Translations under genes and position numbers: made by a program | The notes under the pieces: model-generated | What the model saw: the letters and a program-made list of their open reading frames with translations, nothing else | What the model was told of the DNA's origin: nothing | The model's database searches: none | Shown here: one piece after another, positions 1 to 9,890 of the stretch | Position numbering within the stretch: position 1 is the stretch's first letter | How the letters are laid out: each line of letters begins with the position of its first letter | NCBI GenBank assembly: GCA_977006965.1 | Contig: OZ345370.1 | Location: forward strand, 1,860,001-1,924,000 | DNA from: Phymatolithon calcareum | Lineage: Eukaryota; Rhodophyta; Florideophyceae; Hapalidiales | Length of the DNA stretch: 64,000 bases | Direction of reading: 5' to 3'

Positions 1-1436
1 TGCGGGTAAAAGGTATGCACTGCGACGGCAATCGTGGCGAGGGTGCGAGCACGAGCGACACGAGCATCAGAGTTACATGATGGCGGAAGCGGCAGAGCCG
101 AGACTGCCGCTAGCAGTTTTTCAGCATCCTTTTGCGGCACCCGTGCCTCTCCCAACAAAAACTTCCGCGATGCCGCAAGACCGGTACCGAGATGTTCAAC
201 AGATAAATCAGCCGACTCCGGCGGAATGAGGGCAGCAACATCGACCTTTCTCTTCGGAATGCAAAACAGAAACGTGAGAGAGTTGTAAGCGAACGGTACA
301 ATGCTCTTAACATCGCGCTGCATAAGCAAACACAGCTCCTTTGCGATCTGTGCACATTCAACTTCCCCAAGCACAAACGCAAAGTAATTGACACTCGACA
401 CATGGTGCACAAGCCTCGAATAATTCTTAAGATACTCCTCCTTCGCCCCGGTCCGCGACTCTTCGCACCGCTCGGCGTGCACGCTACATTCGCGCACAAA
501 CCACGCAGCCGCCGCCCGTGAGCACGCAGCGGAAACGGGTTGCAGCGCAACGCCGCGGAGCACTGCAACCAGAGCCTCGCGTCCGCGGCGTCGATTCTTA
601 GGGAGACTGGATGCGGCAATCGAAAGTAAGCAAAGATACGCCTGCGCAATCTCCGGTGCCGCCCATGCAGACGGTGCAAGAGCGAGCAACACCGATGCAA
701 TCGCGGCTGCCGCATGCCGTCCAAGCAGTGGCGTCGGCGACGGTAGCGACAGCGCGGACACAATAGGCGACAGAATATCACGCGCCTTTGCATTGACAAG
801 CGCGCGATTCGAACCGCGCGCAGCGAGCCCGACAAGATAGATAAGACTTGATATGAATTCCGTGTCCGCGGCTTCCTCACCCTTTGCGTCCTCGCCGGCT
901 TCCGACAGTTTCGACTTGCTCATTTCAACGTCTGTGGATGGCGTGTCTACAGCACGTGCATCCATGGCGGACATGTGCTGCACATCCTGTTCGTCGCGCC
1001 TGCGCTGCATGCGGCGTTGCCGGCGCGAAAGCTTCTTCGTTCCTGGTTTCGCTTCGGTGTCATTGCTATCATCAGCGGCTGCAGCAGCGGGTTTGGCAGA
1101 TGTGACAACCTCGCCAAGCGCAAGCACGAGCGCGGCAAGGTAAACGCCCGCGGCGGATGCACCGGTCGTTTTGCGCGCGGCGGCAGGGATCGTGCTGGCG
1201 ACTGCCTCCAGCGTGGCGCGCTCGCGCACATGCGCCGGGAGTTTCGACCCTGTGCGTCGGGCCACCTCCGCGAAGCAGTCGGGTAGTGCTGGCGTTGACA
1301 AGGGGGTTGCAGTTGGGCCGCGCCGCAGACGCAATGGGGCGCCGCGCCGAGTTTTCGAGGGAAGTGACGCGTCCAGCGACTTCAGGCTCTGCAGGCCGGC
1401 GCCGCCTTCCCGAGCCATGTCCTTCTTTCCTGCCAT
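1..1436 (-). CDS. RRP12-like ribosome-biogenesis protein (N-terminal part, runs off left edge)
   Basis: I translated the minus strand from the ATG at 1436-1434 to position 1 and found no stop in 478 codons, so the gene continues beyond the window. This is the first in-frame ATG; the frame upstream reaches a TGA near 1574. The first ~115 residues are basic and Ala/Thr-rich. They are followed by a KLSRRQRRMQRRR basic stretch, an acidic linker, then helical-repeat sequence with segments such as GRHAAAAIASVLLALAPSAW and SLPKNRRRGREALVAVLRG. The order and spacing of these helices resemble the N-terminal HEAT-like half of RRP12/NUC173 proteins, which act in pre-ribosome maturation and export. Coding status is well supported by 1.4 kb of open, GC-rich frame. 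The RRP12 assignment rests on resemblance by eye and is tentative. Confidence 0.75.
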   Translation of the reverse strand, partial: MAGKKDMAREGGAGLQSLKSLDASLPSKTRRGAPLRLRRGPTATPLSTPALPDCFAEVARRTGSKLPAHVRERATLEAVASTIPAAARKTTGASAAGVYLAALVLALGEVVTSAKPAAAAADDSNDTEAKPGTKKLSRRQRRMQRRRDEQDVQHMSAMDARAVDTPSTDVEMSKSKLSEAGEDAKGEEAADTEFISSLIYLVGLAARGSNRALVNAKARDILSPIVSALSLPSPTPLLGRHAAAAIASVLLALAPSAWAAPEIAQAYLCLLSIAASSLPKNRRRGREALVAVLRGVALQPVSAACSRAAAAWFVRECSVHAERCEESRTGAKEEYLKNYSRLVHHVSSVNYFAFVLGEVECAQIAKELCLLMQRDVKSIVPFAYNSLTFLFCIPKRKVDVAALIPPESADLSVEHLGTGLAASRKFLLGEARVPQKDAEKLLAAVSALPLPPSCNSDARVARARTLATIAVAVHTFYP

Positions 1437-1615
1437 CGCGGTCGTGCAGGCGCTGCGAGGCAGAGCTGGGCTTGTTCTTGGTGGCTCTGGCAGGTTCTGC
1501 TCAGGTTTGGTGTTCGACGCTATAATAGATCCCGTCGCCGCACGACGACCATTATCATAATTGTTTTTGTATCATAGGTCCTACTGGGCTCTGCGAATGA
1601 TCACTCGTGAGTGGG

Positions 1616-1659
1616 AGGAATGTCGCCAAGGGGATAGCAATCCCCTTGGCGACATTCCT
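1616..1659. repeat. perfect 19-bp inverted repeat (hairpin)
   Basis: Arms at 1616-1634 and 1641-1659 are exact reverse complements around a 6-nt spacer. It lies about 180 bp upstream of the RRP12-like start, so it could be a snap-back insertion or affect that promoter. Confidence 0.85.
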
Positions 1660-1795
1660 AGTATCGCCCCTGTGTCGCCCCTTTCGCTCTGGTGGTATAT
1701 GTTCAGTGAATGCTGCCCGAGCACAGGGCAGCGCGTCTGCAAACTTCGAGCTCAGGTTCCGTAGAAGCTGACGCCGGAAGGAAGACCGTAAAGTG

Positions 1796-1873
1796 TTAGT
1801 GCTTGAAATGATTTTATGGGCGTGGAATCGGACTGTTCCGATTCCACGTTCCGAAAATCATTTCAAGCACTAA
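1796..1873. repeat. two-storey hairpin, 20-bp outer and 11-bp inner stems
   Basis: Outer arms 1796-1815 and 1854-1873 are perfect complements. Inside them a second perfect stem pairs 1821-1831 with 1838-1848. Confidence 0.85.
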
Positions 1874-1894
1874 GAGGGGTTCACCTCTCCCACA

Positions 1895-1949
1895 CGCTGC
1901 TTTCCAGTGCTAGCTTCATGATTAATGAAGCTATCACTGGAAGGCAGCG
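1895..1949. repeat. 25-bp inverted repeat with two mismatches
   Basis: Arms 1895-1919 and 1925-1949 pair at 23 of 25 positions around a 5-nt loop. It is the third large hairpin within 340 bp. Confidence 0.8.
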
Positions 1950-2636
1950 CTCGCAAACGGTGAGCAATTGTCCAAAACTGTCATTGTCGTGGGAAAATTT
2001 TACCGGTTAAATTAAATTCCATGCGGCAAGTACCATCCCTCCCGACACGGCGAGGCGCGGAGTTCTGCTCCCCATCGTTGTGAGGCAGGATCAAATTTCG
2101 TGCTTTTTTCCAGACGAAACGCACGAAATCCTGCATGTCTCATGTTTGAGCTTAAGCTCAAAACTCCGCATCTTTTCCGTGCTTCGTGTTTCCGAGCTTT
2201 GCACTCGACTATATGTAGCTCAGGGAGAGGCGGTTGAGCTTTGGGTTGAGCGCGGAGCTAAACATGGTACAAAGTTGAATGCGCCAAAACCCGACTTCTC
2301 GGCATGGCTGAATCGCGGAATTGGATGGGGTGGGTTGCAGACGTGGAAAACGAGATGGCCGTTCTCACGTGTGCGAAATGGTCTGGCCAAACTCAGAAGA
2401 GGTAGGAATGAATGAATCACTCCTTGTCCTCTGTGCGTTCTCGCAACACAAGAGTTGAAACGCGCAGGATACCTGCATATCCTACCACGTAAAATTCGCG
2501 CCGCAAAAAGTAGGGCGGAAGGAGGGAGGCAGCTCGAACAGACAGACAACAGAATGAAAAACTTTTTACTGGCGGTCGCGAAATTGGCGATGGTCAGGTC
2601 TAGCGCCACGCACGCACTTCCTCGAAAGAATTGCAT
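1950..2636. other. no gene recognised
   Basis: Short frames occur on both strands, but none has a recognisable motif or convincing codon use. This is probably intergenic sequence downstream of the plastid-type gene. Confidence 0.5.
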
Positions 2637-2921
2637 TTACTTTGCTTCTTTGTCCTTCTCCTCGTAAACTTTTTTGGCAGCCTGTTCGCGCGCAATTGCA
2701 GCGTCGACGAAAAACGGCTCGTATCCATAGCTCTCATCCTCGAAGTTGTGCATGAATTTTTTGGAGAACCATTCCATCAAACTCTCTTTCTTCTCCGAGC
2801 TTCCGGCCGTCATGCGCACCGCGGCCGGTCGCGCTTGCGAATTTGCGCTTCTAGAGCACAGCGCGCGCGGTTTTGAAGTCGGCAGCGCCGCACCCGCACC
2901 GGTCACAAAGCAATGCGTCAT
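2637..2921 (-). CDS. small nuclear-encoded protein with plastid-type presequence
   Basis: A 94-codon frame starts at the ATG at 2921. A longer version of the frame exists upstream, but the shorter one starts with a typical presequence. The N-terminus has Phe at position 5 (MTHCFVTGAGA), is rich in Ser, Ala and Arg and lacks acidic residues for about 40 positions, with a likely cleavage zone at PAAVRMTAG. This pattern is common on plastid precursors of red algae and glaucophytes. The predicted mature part is about 55 residues, acidic/basic mixed, starting near EWFSKKFMHNF and ending in a charged helix (AAKKVYEEKDKEAK). I do not recognise the mature protein. No membrane segment is evident, so a stromal or peripheral thylakoid location is only a guess. 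Confidence 0.6.
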   Translation of the reverse strand: MTHCFVTGAGAALPTSKPRALCSRSANSQARPAAVRMTAGSSEKKESLMEWFSKKFMHNFEDESYGYEPFFVDAAIAREQAAKKVYEEKDKEAK

Positions 2922-3424
2922 CTTTCTCGTACCTTGCACTTCGTCTTCCTCGCGGGGCAGAAACCAGCGACGGGCGTCAGGATGGTGCGGAATGCGGAAA
3001 AAATAAAATTGGAGGCAAGATTTAGGCCCCACGAGTTCAACATCTCCCTAAATCTCAGGGCGAGGTTTCGAGCCATACACGTATGCCACCTGTCACATTG
3101 CATCTTCCTCAAAATGCGGCGGAGGCTCCACCAGCAATTGCATCACTCGTGCTCGCGTAGACATGTTCAGTTGACGATCTACAGAGGGTCCGAATCGCCA
3201 CCATATGCACCCGCACATCAGCAATCTATTTGGGGACAGAAATCAACTGTGGAAAGACGTCGGCAGAGCGTTTGGTAGTAGAGCTGTGCGTCCCCCTGGC
3301 CAACTGCGTTGCAATTTGCTTGTAACGTTCGCGGATGGTCACATCGTTTCCGACGTCTCTTTCAATGGCAGGCAGTTCAATTCCAATCCACATTGTGATT
3401 CGTACTGACCTCTGCACTTCTTAT

Positions 3425-4180
3425 GCTTCATAGCTTGTCAATTGCGATCCAGCGTGACAATATGCTGTCTGTTTCCGAATCTTTCCGCCATCTTGCTTTG
3501 ACCGGTGCTGGAAATCTTCCAAAGGAGAATTGAACAGCCAGTTGCATACCTTTTAGCTCTTGGGTGTTTCTGCTTTCGGATGGTTCCTCTAAAAGTTTTC
3601 CATCTTTCGCCTTAGCTCTTCCCATCATCTTAAGAGCTAGGATTTCCCGGTGTTGATTGATAGAGTGGATTCGGCCTAGGAGACAGAGTCCATCTATATT
3701 TCCGCGCGCCAGTGTCCCAAATACTTGTCTGAAGAACGTTTGCTCAAAATCCTTTGCGGCGTTCTGCACGTCTTGTGTTTACGGCATTAGGTGCAATGCG
3801 TACTTCCACAGTGGCTGACTTAACGCCTTATGTATCTGGATTCATTTCTGAATACCAATTAATGATGCAGAAACGTGCAGCGATGAGCGCTCCGAGCGGA
3901 TTTGTCGTGGAATGCCGTCCATCAGTTTACTGTAGTGAATCAAGAGTAGTGCTTAAGTCGGGCCGCGCTATGAGAGCCTGATCACGTCGCATGACTTCGA
4001 GCAATTCTACTGGCCTATTGTTCAGGATCTTCGTGGTGTGCCAGAGTCGGGCACTGGCTGCGTGGAATAGTCTCACGAGTCTACATATCAGCGAACGATC
4101 GCTTGTGCAGTGTGTGCGTATCACCGACAGGGCACGTTGAGTGTAGGTGAATGTCTGAATGCATTCGCTCACGAGGATGT
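3425..4180 (-). mobile_element. degenerate LINE reverse-transcriptase fragment
   Basis: The minus strand encodes segments such as FFRQVFGTLARG and HREILALKMMGR, plus a further piece near 3770-3870 in another frame. These match, in order, the better-preserved LINE at 9891-11126 (FFNQVFGPLARG, HRREILAFKMLRR). Frameshifts and stops interrupt the frame. This is the C-terminal part of a non-LTR retrotransposon polyprotein and is not functional. Confidence 0.75.
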
Positions 4181-4656
4181 GCGCGTAGTCGATTGCGACC
4201 CTTGATATGGATGTAGCTGCAAAGCATGCAGTGGGCGTGCTATGTCTTGTACAGAGAGTGTTAGCAAAGCCGTTCGTCCAATGTCAGCACAATGGCTCAA
4301 TGGACATAACGGAGAGAATGACAATCACAACGCAATGGTGCTGAGTTAACTTAATTGGAGTGTCTAGCTATACCTGGTCTGTCAAATAAGCCCTGAGTTT
4401 GAGCAATGATTTGGGCGTACATCAGAACTATGATGTGCGATTAGTCAGCGATTGTTTATCAGACTGACACGCAGCTCCGGCCACCTGTTTTTGGCTATTT
4501 GACATGTTTTCAACTACGCTTCTATGGAACCGATATGTACGGTTCGGAGCATAACAAGGACCTTAACAATGGTAACTTAAATTCACTTGAAACAATTCGT
4601 AAGACATTCTCCACTGAGTGGAAACTTCACAGCAAGCCCGATTACATGACGTGCAA
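4181..4656. other. no gene recognised
   Basis: AT-rich sequence between a LINE remnant and the Tudor-like frame. Only short frames without motifs are present. Confidence 0.45.
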
Positions 4657-6693
4657 CTACAATCCTCGATACATAGAGCCACCTTGAGCAGCGGCGGTAC
4701 GGGCTTCAGGAACATCACCTTCCGTTGCATCACCATCTTTGCGATTGGGAGACTGGTGTTGAGTAGACAGGGTTGGCAGCTGTGCTGACGCGCTAATGGA
4801 TCCTGTAATGCTTCTGCGTTCTCCACCGTGAGCACTCATTCCACTGGGACTGTCATTGCTCACCTCTGCAACGTCGTGGTTCAGGCTGCCCGAGTTCACG
4901 TGCTGCGATTTCCAGTGTCTGTAGATCACGATCGCCTCGAGAAAACTTGCAGCACAACTGGCAATGGTGATGCAATCTGAAAGTGCGCCGTTCGAGGTTC
5001 CAATGCGATATTCATTAAGTTTGCCATGGAAACACTCAGCCAATTTCGTCAACAACTTCTCCTCCATGCTCTACTCGGCGTCCGATGGGGGCGCATGGCG
5101 AACATCATAGTTATGGCGTGCCAGTGCGAGATTTTCGGGAGTTGGACCGGCGACAAACCACTCCAGGCTGGCGCCATCGATGTTCAAACCTGTCGGGAGT
5201 GAGCGCAGAGCGTATTTGTAGTTGGGGAACTTGCCCATGGCAAACGCAGCGCACTTCATACACTTAGCAGACTCCGGGAAGAGCCAAGCCGAAATGTCAC
5301 TTGTGCGACATTTGTGGTCGGTCACTAGAAGCCATACGGTCATGTGACGTGCAGCGAGTTGCAGAATCTTCGAGCGAATCTGCAGAATAGCATTCTCGTA
5401 CGCAACACGCTGCTGCGGCGGGCACACAGGGCTCGACACGCGGTCCACACTCACACGCCTCTACTGATACTGCTGCAAGGGCTCGAGCTGTGGGGGTGGT
5501 ACAGCCGGCGAAACCTCACGACTGTGCGGCGACTGCGACGGGGTTGCAGATCCTTTGGTCCCGCGCGGCTCGTATGTGTTACCAGCTTTGGAAATAGAGC
5601 GCCTCCGAGGCGTCAACGTGCTCTTGGTGGGCGACAGGGGCGGGCGACCGCGTTTCATGGTCCGAGCGACAGGAGACTTGGACGCAAGATTCTGACGGAC
5701 GGTAGCGTGGCGTTGCGACGGCGGGAAGCAGATCGGGAATGTAGGGGATTGGACATTTGGCGCCGGTCCGAAAGGCGACTGGGCAGGAAACACAGGGGGA
5801 GACTCTGCGTTCTTCGACGCGATACGGTCACCTTCTTCGATCAGACGAGCGATGTTTTTGGTGGTAGCGACGAGCTGCGAGATTGCGTTCTTGATTTCCA
5901 CCTGGACTTTTGCCATGTTGTGCACGCTTAAGCGAAGGCAATCGATGTCATTCATGACTTTGCCCGTGTCGCGTTTCAACTGTTCAATATAGCCGTGAAG
6001 TTACGCGGAATTGTCGTTCCCTGTGCTGTTCCTGACTGCATGCTGCGCTGACGTACCAGGAACAACATGCAGCTGCCCCATCGGCGGCCTGTTGGGTACA
6101 GCCACGGGTGATCCAATGCCCAGTTCAAGAGGCTCGGGTGCACCGTCTTCTTGAAAAGGCATGACACGCGCCTTCTTCATTGTCGATTCGGCTGCACGAT
6201 CATCTCTCGCTGAGGGATTGCGGACAACGGGGACTGATGCTCGTTTCGTGATGACTGAGAGCCCCGTTGTGATCTCAGTCTTAGATGCATGCATACTTTT
6301 TCCACCTGAACGAGCGCCATCCGCAGCACCAATGCAGCTCGACGGCTCACCACTTTTAGGTAGCTGTCCTGGAATAGTTTCGACTTGCGGCACCACTGAA
6401 ATCGCAGAAATTGGTTCATTATCCTTTTTCCTTTTCATCTGTATGTGATCATCCGCACTGCGAACACCGTATCCCAAAAAATCCCAACTTGTAAAGTCCA
6501 TATCCAAAAATTCCGTGTCACCATCATCGTATTGGATGCAGTGCCGGTCGGTGGCCGAGTCCACTTGTGTTACGGGACCAGGACGAAAAGCCTTGCCGCC
6601 GGGCCACCATATGGCGACACGTTGGCCGAGATTAGGTCCTTTCACGGATTGGACTTCGTCATTGTTGGGGAGAACGGTGTCGGAGGGAGACAT
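4657..6693 (-). pseudogene. Tudor-like protein, one 679-codon frame with three in-frame stops
   Basis: From the ATG at 6693 one minus-strand frame runs to 4657 with no frameshift. It is interrupted by TAA at 6003-6001, TAG at 5463-5461 and TAG at 5073-5071. At first sight this gives four closely spaced ORFs, but all share the same phase. The first segment has a Tudor/PWWP-like domain (RVAIWWPGGKAF... ending IQYDDGDTEFLDM). The second has a coiled-coil-like start, then Pro/Ser/Arg-rich sequence with an AT-hook-like KRGRPP and SPTK motifs. The third and fourth contain a Cys-bearing globular part (CMKCAAF, LEWFVAGPTPENL) and a Ser-rich tail. A nuclear chromatin-associated role is suggested by the Tudor-like domain and AT-hook. 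The stops could be nonsense decay of one gene or programmed readthrough. Decay is more likely, since other genes here use the same stops to terminate. Confidence 0.6.
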
Positions 6694-6882
6694 GTCGCGA
6701 AACGGTGAAACGAGCGCAGAATAGAAGCTGGATGTTGCGCACCCGCTCCGCACTGCGTCTATGCGAAGTAGGACGAAGATGTGGCCCGAGTTCAGCGGAT
6801 AATGGTTTTGCGCTGAGCAGCACTTTTGCTGGTTTTTCTTGCAATCTCTGCGAGTAAATGTCGGCAATCGGCCGCTCGCCAA

Positions 6883-9381
6883 CGAGTTTTAACAGCGGCG
6901 AGAATTTTCTGATAGTATGACTTCGGTTCGAGCGATCATACTTTTTCGTGACAAAGCGAATAGTGATTGTGAGAAATTTCTGACAATCACTTTCTGCTTT
7001 GTTAATGCCTTGATACGTCATTACTCAGATCCGATTAAAACCCCTCAAAAGCAACCGATCTACCGAGGATCCAACCGGCACTTCTTGACGAATTCCCGAC
7101 TAGTGACGCTTCGAAGCAAATGATAAGACTACCTGCAAAATATAGACTAAAGCTGTTGTCGGGTGGAGGAGAAGTCATTGCCGACATCCAGAACGCTATC
7201 AGTATCAACGAGCTCAACTTTCTGCAATTCACTAATAAACTGAAAACTGGGGTGAGGCACTATAGCGTTTCATAGATGGTCCGATATTTCACAGCACCCT
7301 CTACACTTTCGAGTAGCTCAGTCACGGCTTACATACATGCAGGGGTACATGTACACCTGAGCTTTTGGATACTCGCCCATTGAGAGCTGAACATAGCTAC
7401 CCAGGCTCGGTTTTGGATCTCTCTTGTCGAAGTCTTTGCAGCGTGTGAATTTAAGCTTGTTTTTGTCCCCTGTAACCGACCAATGTGTGGAAAGGCGGCA
7501 AAAGGGGACCGAGGTGTGATCAAAAGCAGGAGCAGAGAAGCCGCCATAAACCTTATTCCAGGAGCTAACATCTGCTCAGCCACGCAAAGTGGAATACAAA
7601 GTTTCTCTGATAGCTGTGTGAACGGACATATCCTGCAGATTACTATGACAGGTGCTGCCCAACTATGGCGTTCATGAGAGCATGAATAGTACTATTCTTA
7701 AGAGCTAAAATGGCCTTATGTAGTGTGACGACGACTATGTTTTAATTTCTCGCAAATGGAAATTATCGATGCCCACAGTCTTAGCTCTCCCCTTCACTAC
7801 TCTACTTTCCCGCATAGACCACTATGCAATAGCCACTTTTACTTGAAGCATCGGTACATGCAATATGCCATTTGGCTTTCCAAACAGCGCAGAAGAATCC
7901 CATGATCCAATCTGCCTACAAGTACTACTTCGCCCCCGTGATTCGCATTGAGTCATTGTTTGAGTTTCGTGGAAGACAAGGAGTCCCAATACCCAGAAGA
8001 GCAGTTTTTCCAGTGAGGATGAGCTCCACTACTCAGAAAAGAGCTTCCCACCAGTATGACTGGTGCCTATAAAATATGAATCGTAAATATAATAACTTTA
8101 TTCGACTTGAACAGAAACCTGGTCATACTCTTTCCATAAAGACAGCTCTGCGTCAGTCGTCCTATCATAGCTTTTATATCTCGTCATAGCTTGCTATGAT
8201 TCTGTAATGTGATATTAATCTTGCTTTCATACCACTTTATTCTACTTCCGAAGCGGAGAGCGCGAATTTTAGATCTATTTGGATTTTAAAAGAACCATTT
8301 TCGTGTCAGGAGCTTGCTCTATATGAAGGGTGCAATTTAATGTTAGTCTCTTAAGCCCCAGGACTTTCAATTTATAAGTACAAGGCACGGTCAATTTTGT
8401 AAGGACTTATTATACAGATGTGAAATCAAGCATCGAGCTCCGAAGTGTGCTCTGGATATTTCCAAAGCATCAGGGAAAAAATAGAAAAGGAGCCGTCAAG
8501 AAAAGGAGACCAAAAATCTGACCGTCAACGTAGTAACTATGACGTTTACGTCGGTTCAAATCGTCTACTGGACAACTGTTGGGCCGAAGAGAAGCATTTT
8601 ATTCTATTAGACACCAGTATTACAGTCCCGCTGTCGCCTAAAAATAGATGAGAAAGAAAGAAGCATATCGAAGCTTTGAATACGATGAATGATATTCTGT
8701 TGAGTTACCCACCGACCCTCAGCTTCATAAACACCTTCAGCTTATTCCTGAGACTCGCGTTTGTTCTAAAATTGTTAATGAAATACATACTCTACTGGAA
8801 TCCTACCCCTCCTGCGGTGAGGTGCCCCCCCTGGCTAGCTAAGTACTGTCATAGTTGAGACCAAGTACCGCGAGAGAATGCCTCTACATCACATCTTTCT
8901 TATTCAAATTGCTATAATCTGGTTCAATTACGTGCGTACGTTGAGGTTTTTGTGAATTTTTATTTCATTTTTTCACTTCCTTACGGGGAAATAGGTTGTA
9001 ATGATTGCTGAAGACGTAGCGAGAGGATAGAGCACTCCATTCAGTGAATTTTCTTAGTGAATTAGACTCGAAACGTCGACAACCACGTCAGTCAACATGT
9101 GCACTCAAAAATTTCGCAGCTAGTTTTGTAGGCACCAGGAGCTAATGATGATTGTATTCCATTGCCGAAGAAATCATCTCGAGCTAACAGTGCCTCGAGA
9201 AAAAAAGTCCATATAGTGTACAGCCCGAGATCTCGTAGTGTGCGCGGAAGGACGCATTTGGGAGAAATTATGATACTCGAAGACGTTTTGGGAGGCGGCC
9301 ATGCGGACCGATTGTACGTCGGGGTATATTTTTTTAAATCAAAATTTGTATGAAAATTTGAAGACAAAGTGTATCATACTA
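6883..9381. other. no gene recognised; AT-rich repeat-like DNA
   Basis: About 2.5 kb with only short frames on either strand. One plus-strand piece near 7120-7260 reads for about 45 codons and could be a decayed element ORF, but I cannot assign it. Confidence 0.45.
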
Positions 9382-9607
9382 AGGGCCGATGAACGAAAAT
9401 TTTCTCAATCGGGAAAATGGGAAATTGAGAAAATGGAAACTCTCCAACTTGTCCAATAGAATGCCTGCACTTGTGTAATTCTACTGCGTGATGAGAATCG
9501 CTTCACAAGTGCAGGCAATCTATTGGATAAGGCGGCTTTCCGCTTTTCTCAATTTATTATTTTCCCGGTTGGGAAACATATGATATGTTTTTTCGTTCTT
9601 CGGCCCT
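9382..9607. mobile_element. foldback MITE with 18-bp terminal inverted repeats
   Basis: The left end (AGGGCCGATGAACGAAAA) is matched by the reverse complement of the right end with one mismatch. Inner sequence also pairs: a CAAGTGCAGGCA-type segment near 9520 is the complement of one near 9470, and ACCGGGAAAA/TTTTC-type blocks mirror each other. The whole 226 bp can therefore fold into one long hairpin. There is no coding capacity and no clear target duplication. Confidence 0.7.
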
Positions 9608-9890
9608 GAGTAACAGGGAAGCCTCTCGTTGACTTCTATGATATCCATTACATTCTCTTTAGATATGATACTGCACTATTCTTCGAATTTCTCTATCAGG
9701 TGGAGCGTAAAAAATCTTTGCATTCATATGCTATCTCTTAGTTCACTTCCATCTTCGACTATTTGCGTTTAAGCGCAATCATCTCAACCACTTCACAAAC
9801 TCAAAAATATTTTGTTTCAAGCTAGTCTCGGATGAAAATCATTCCTAGTTTAAGTTTTGTCGTTTTTGTTAAAGTGGTTGGCTACCCACT

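Noticed and set aside
110-880. 256-codon minus frame with many Arg and Leu codons
   Set aside because: It overlaps the RRP12-like frame in another phase; its composition is typical of a shadow of a GC-rich gene.
4657-6882. Four-gene operon or alternative genetic code
   Set aside because: All four ORFs are in one phase and most lack ATG starts (TTG or GTG only). The intact genes in the window end in TAA, TAG and TGA alike, so codon reassignment is not supported.
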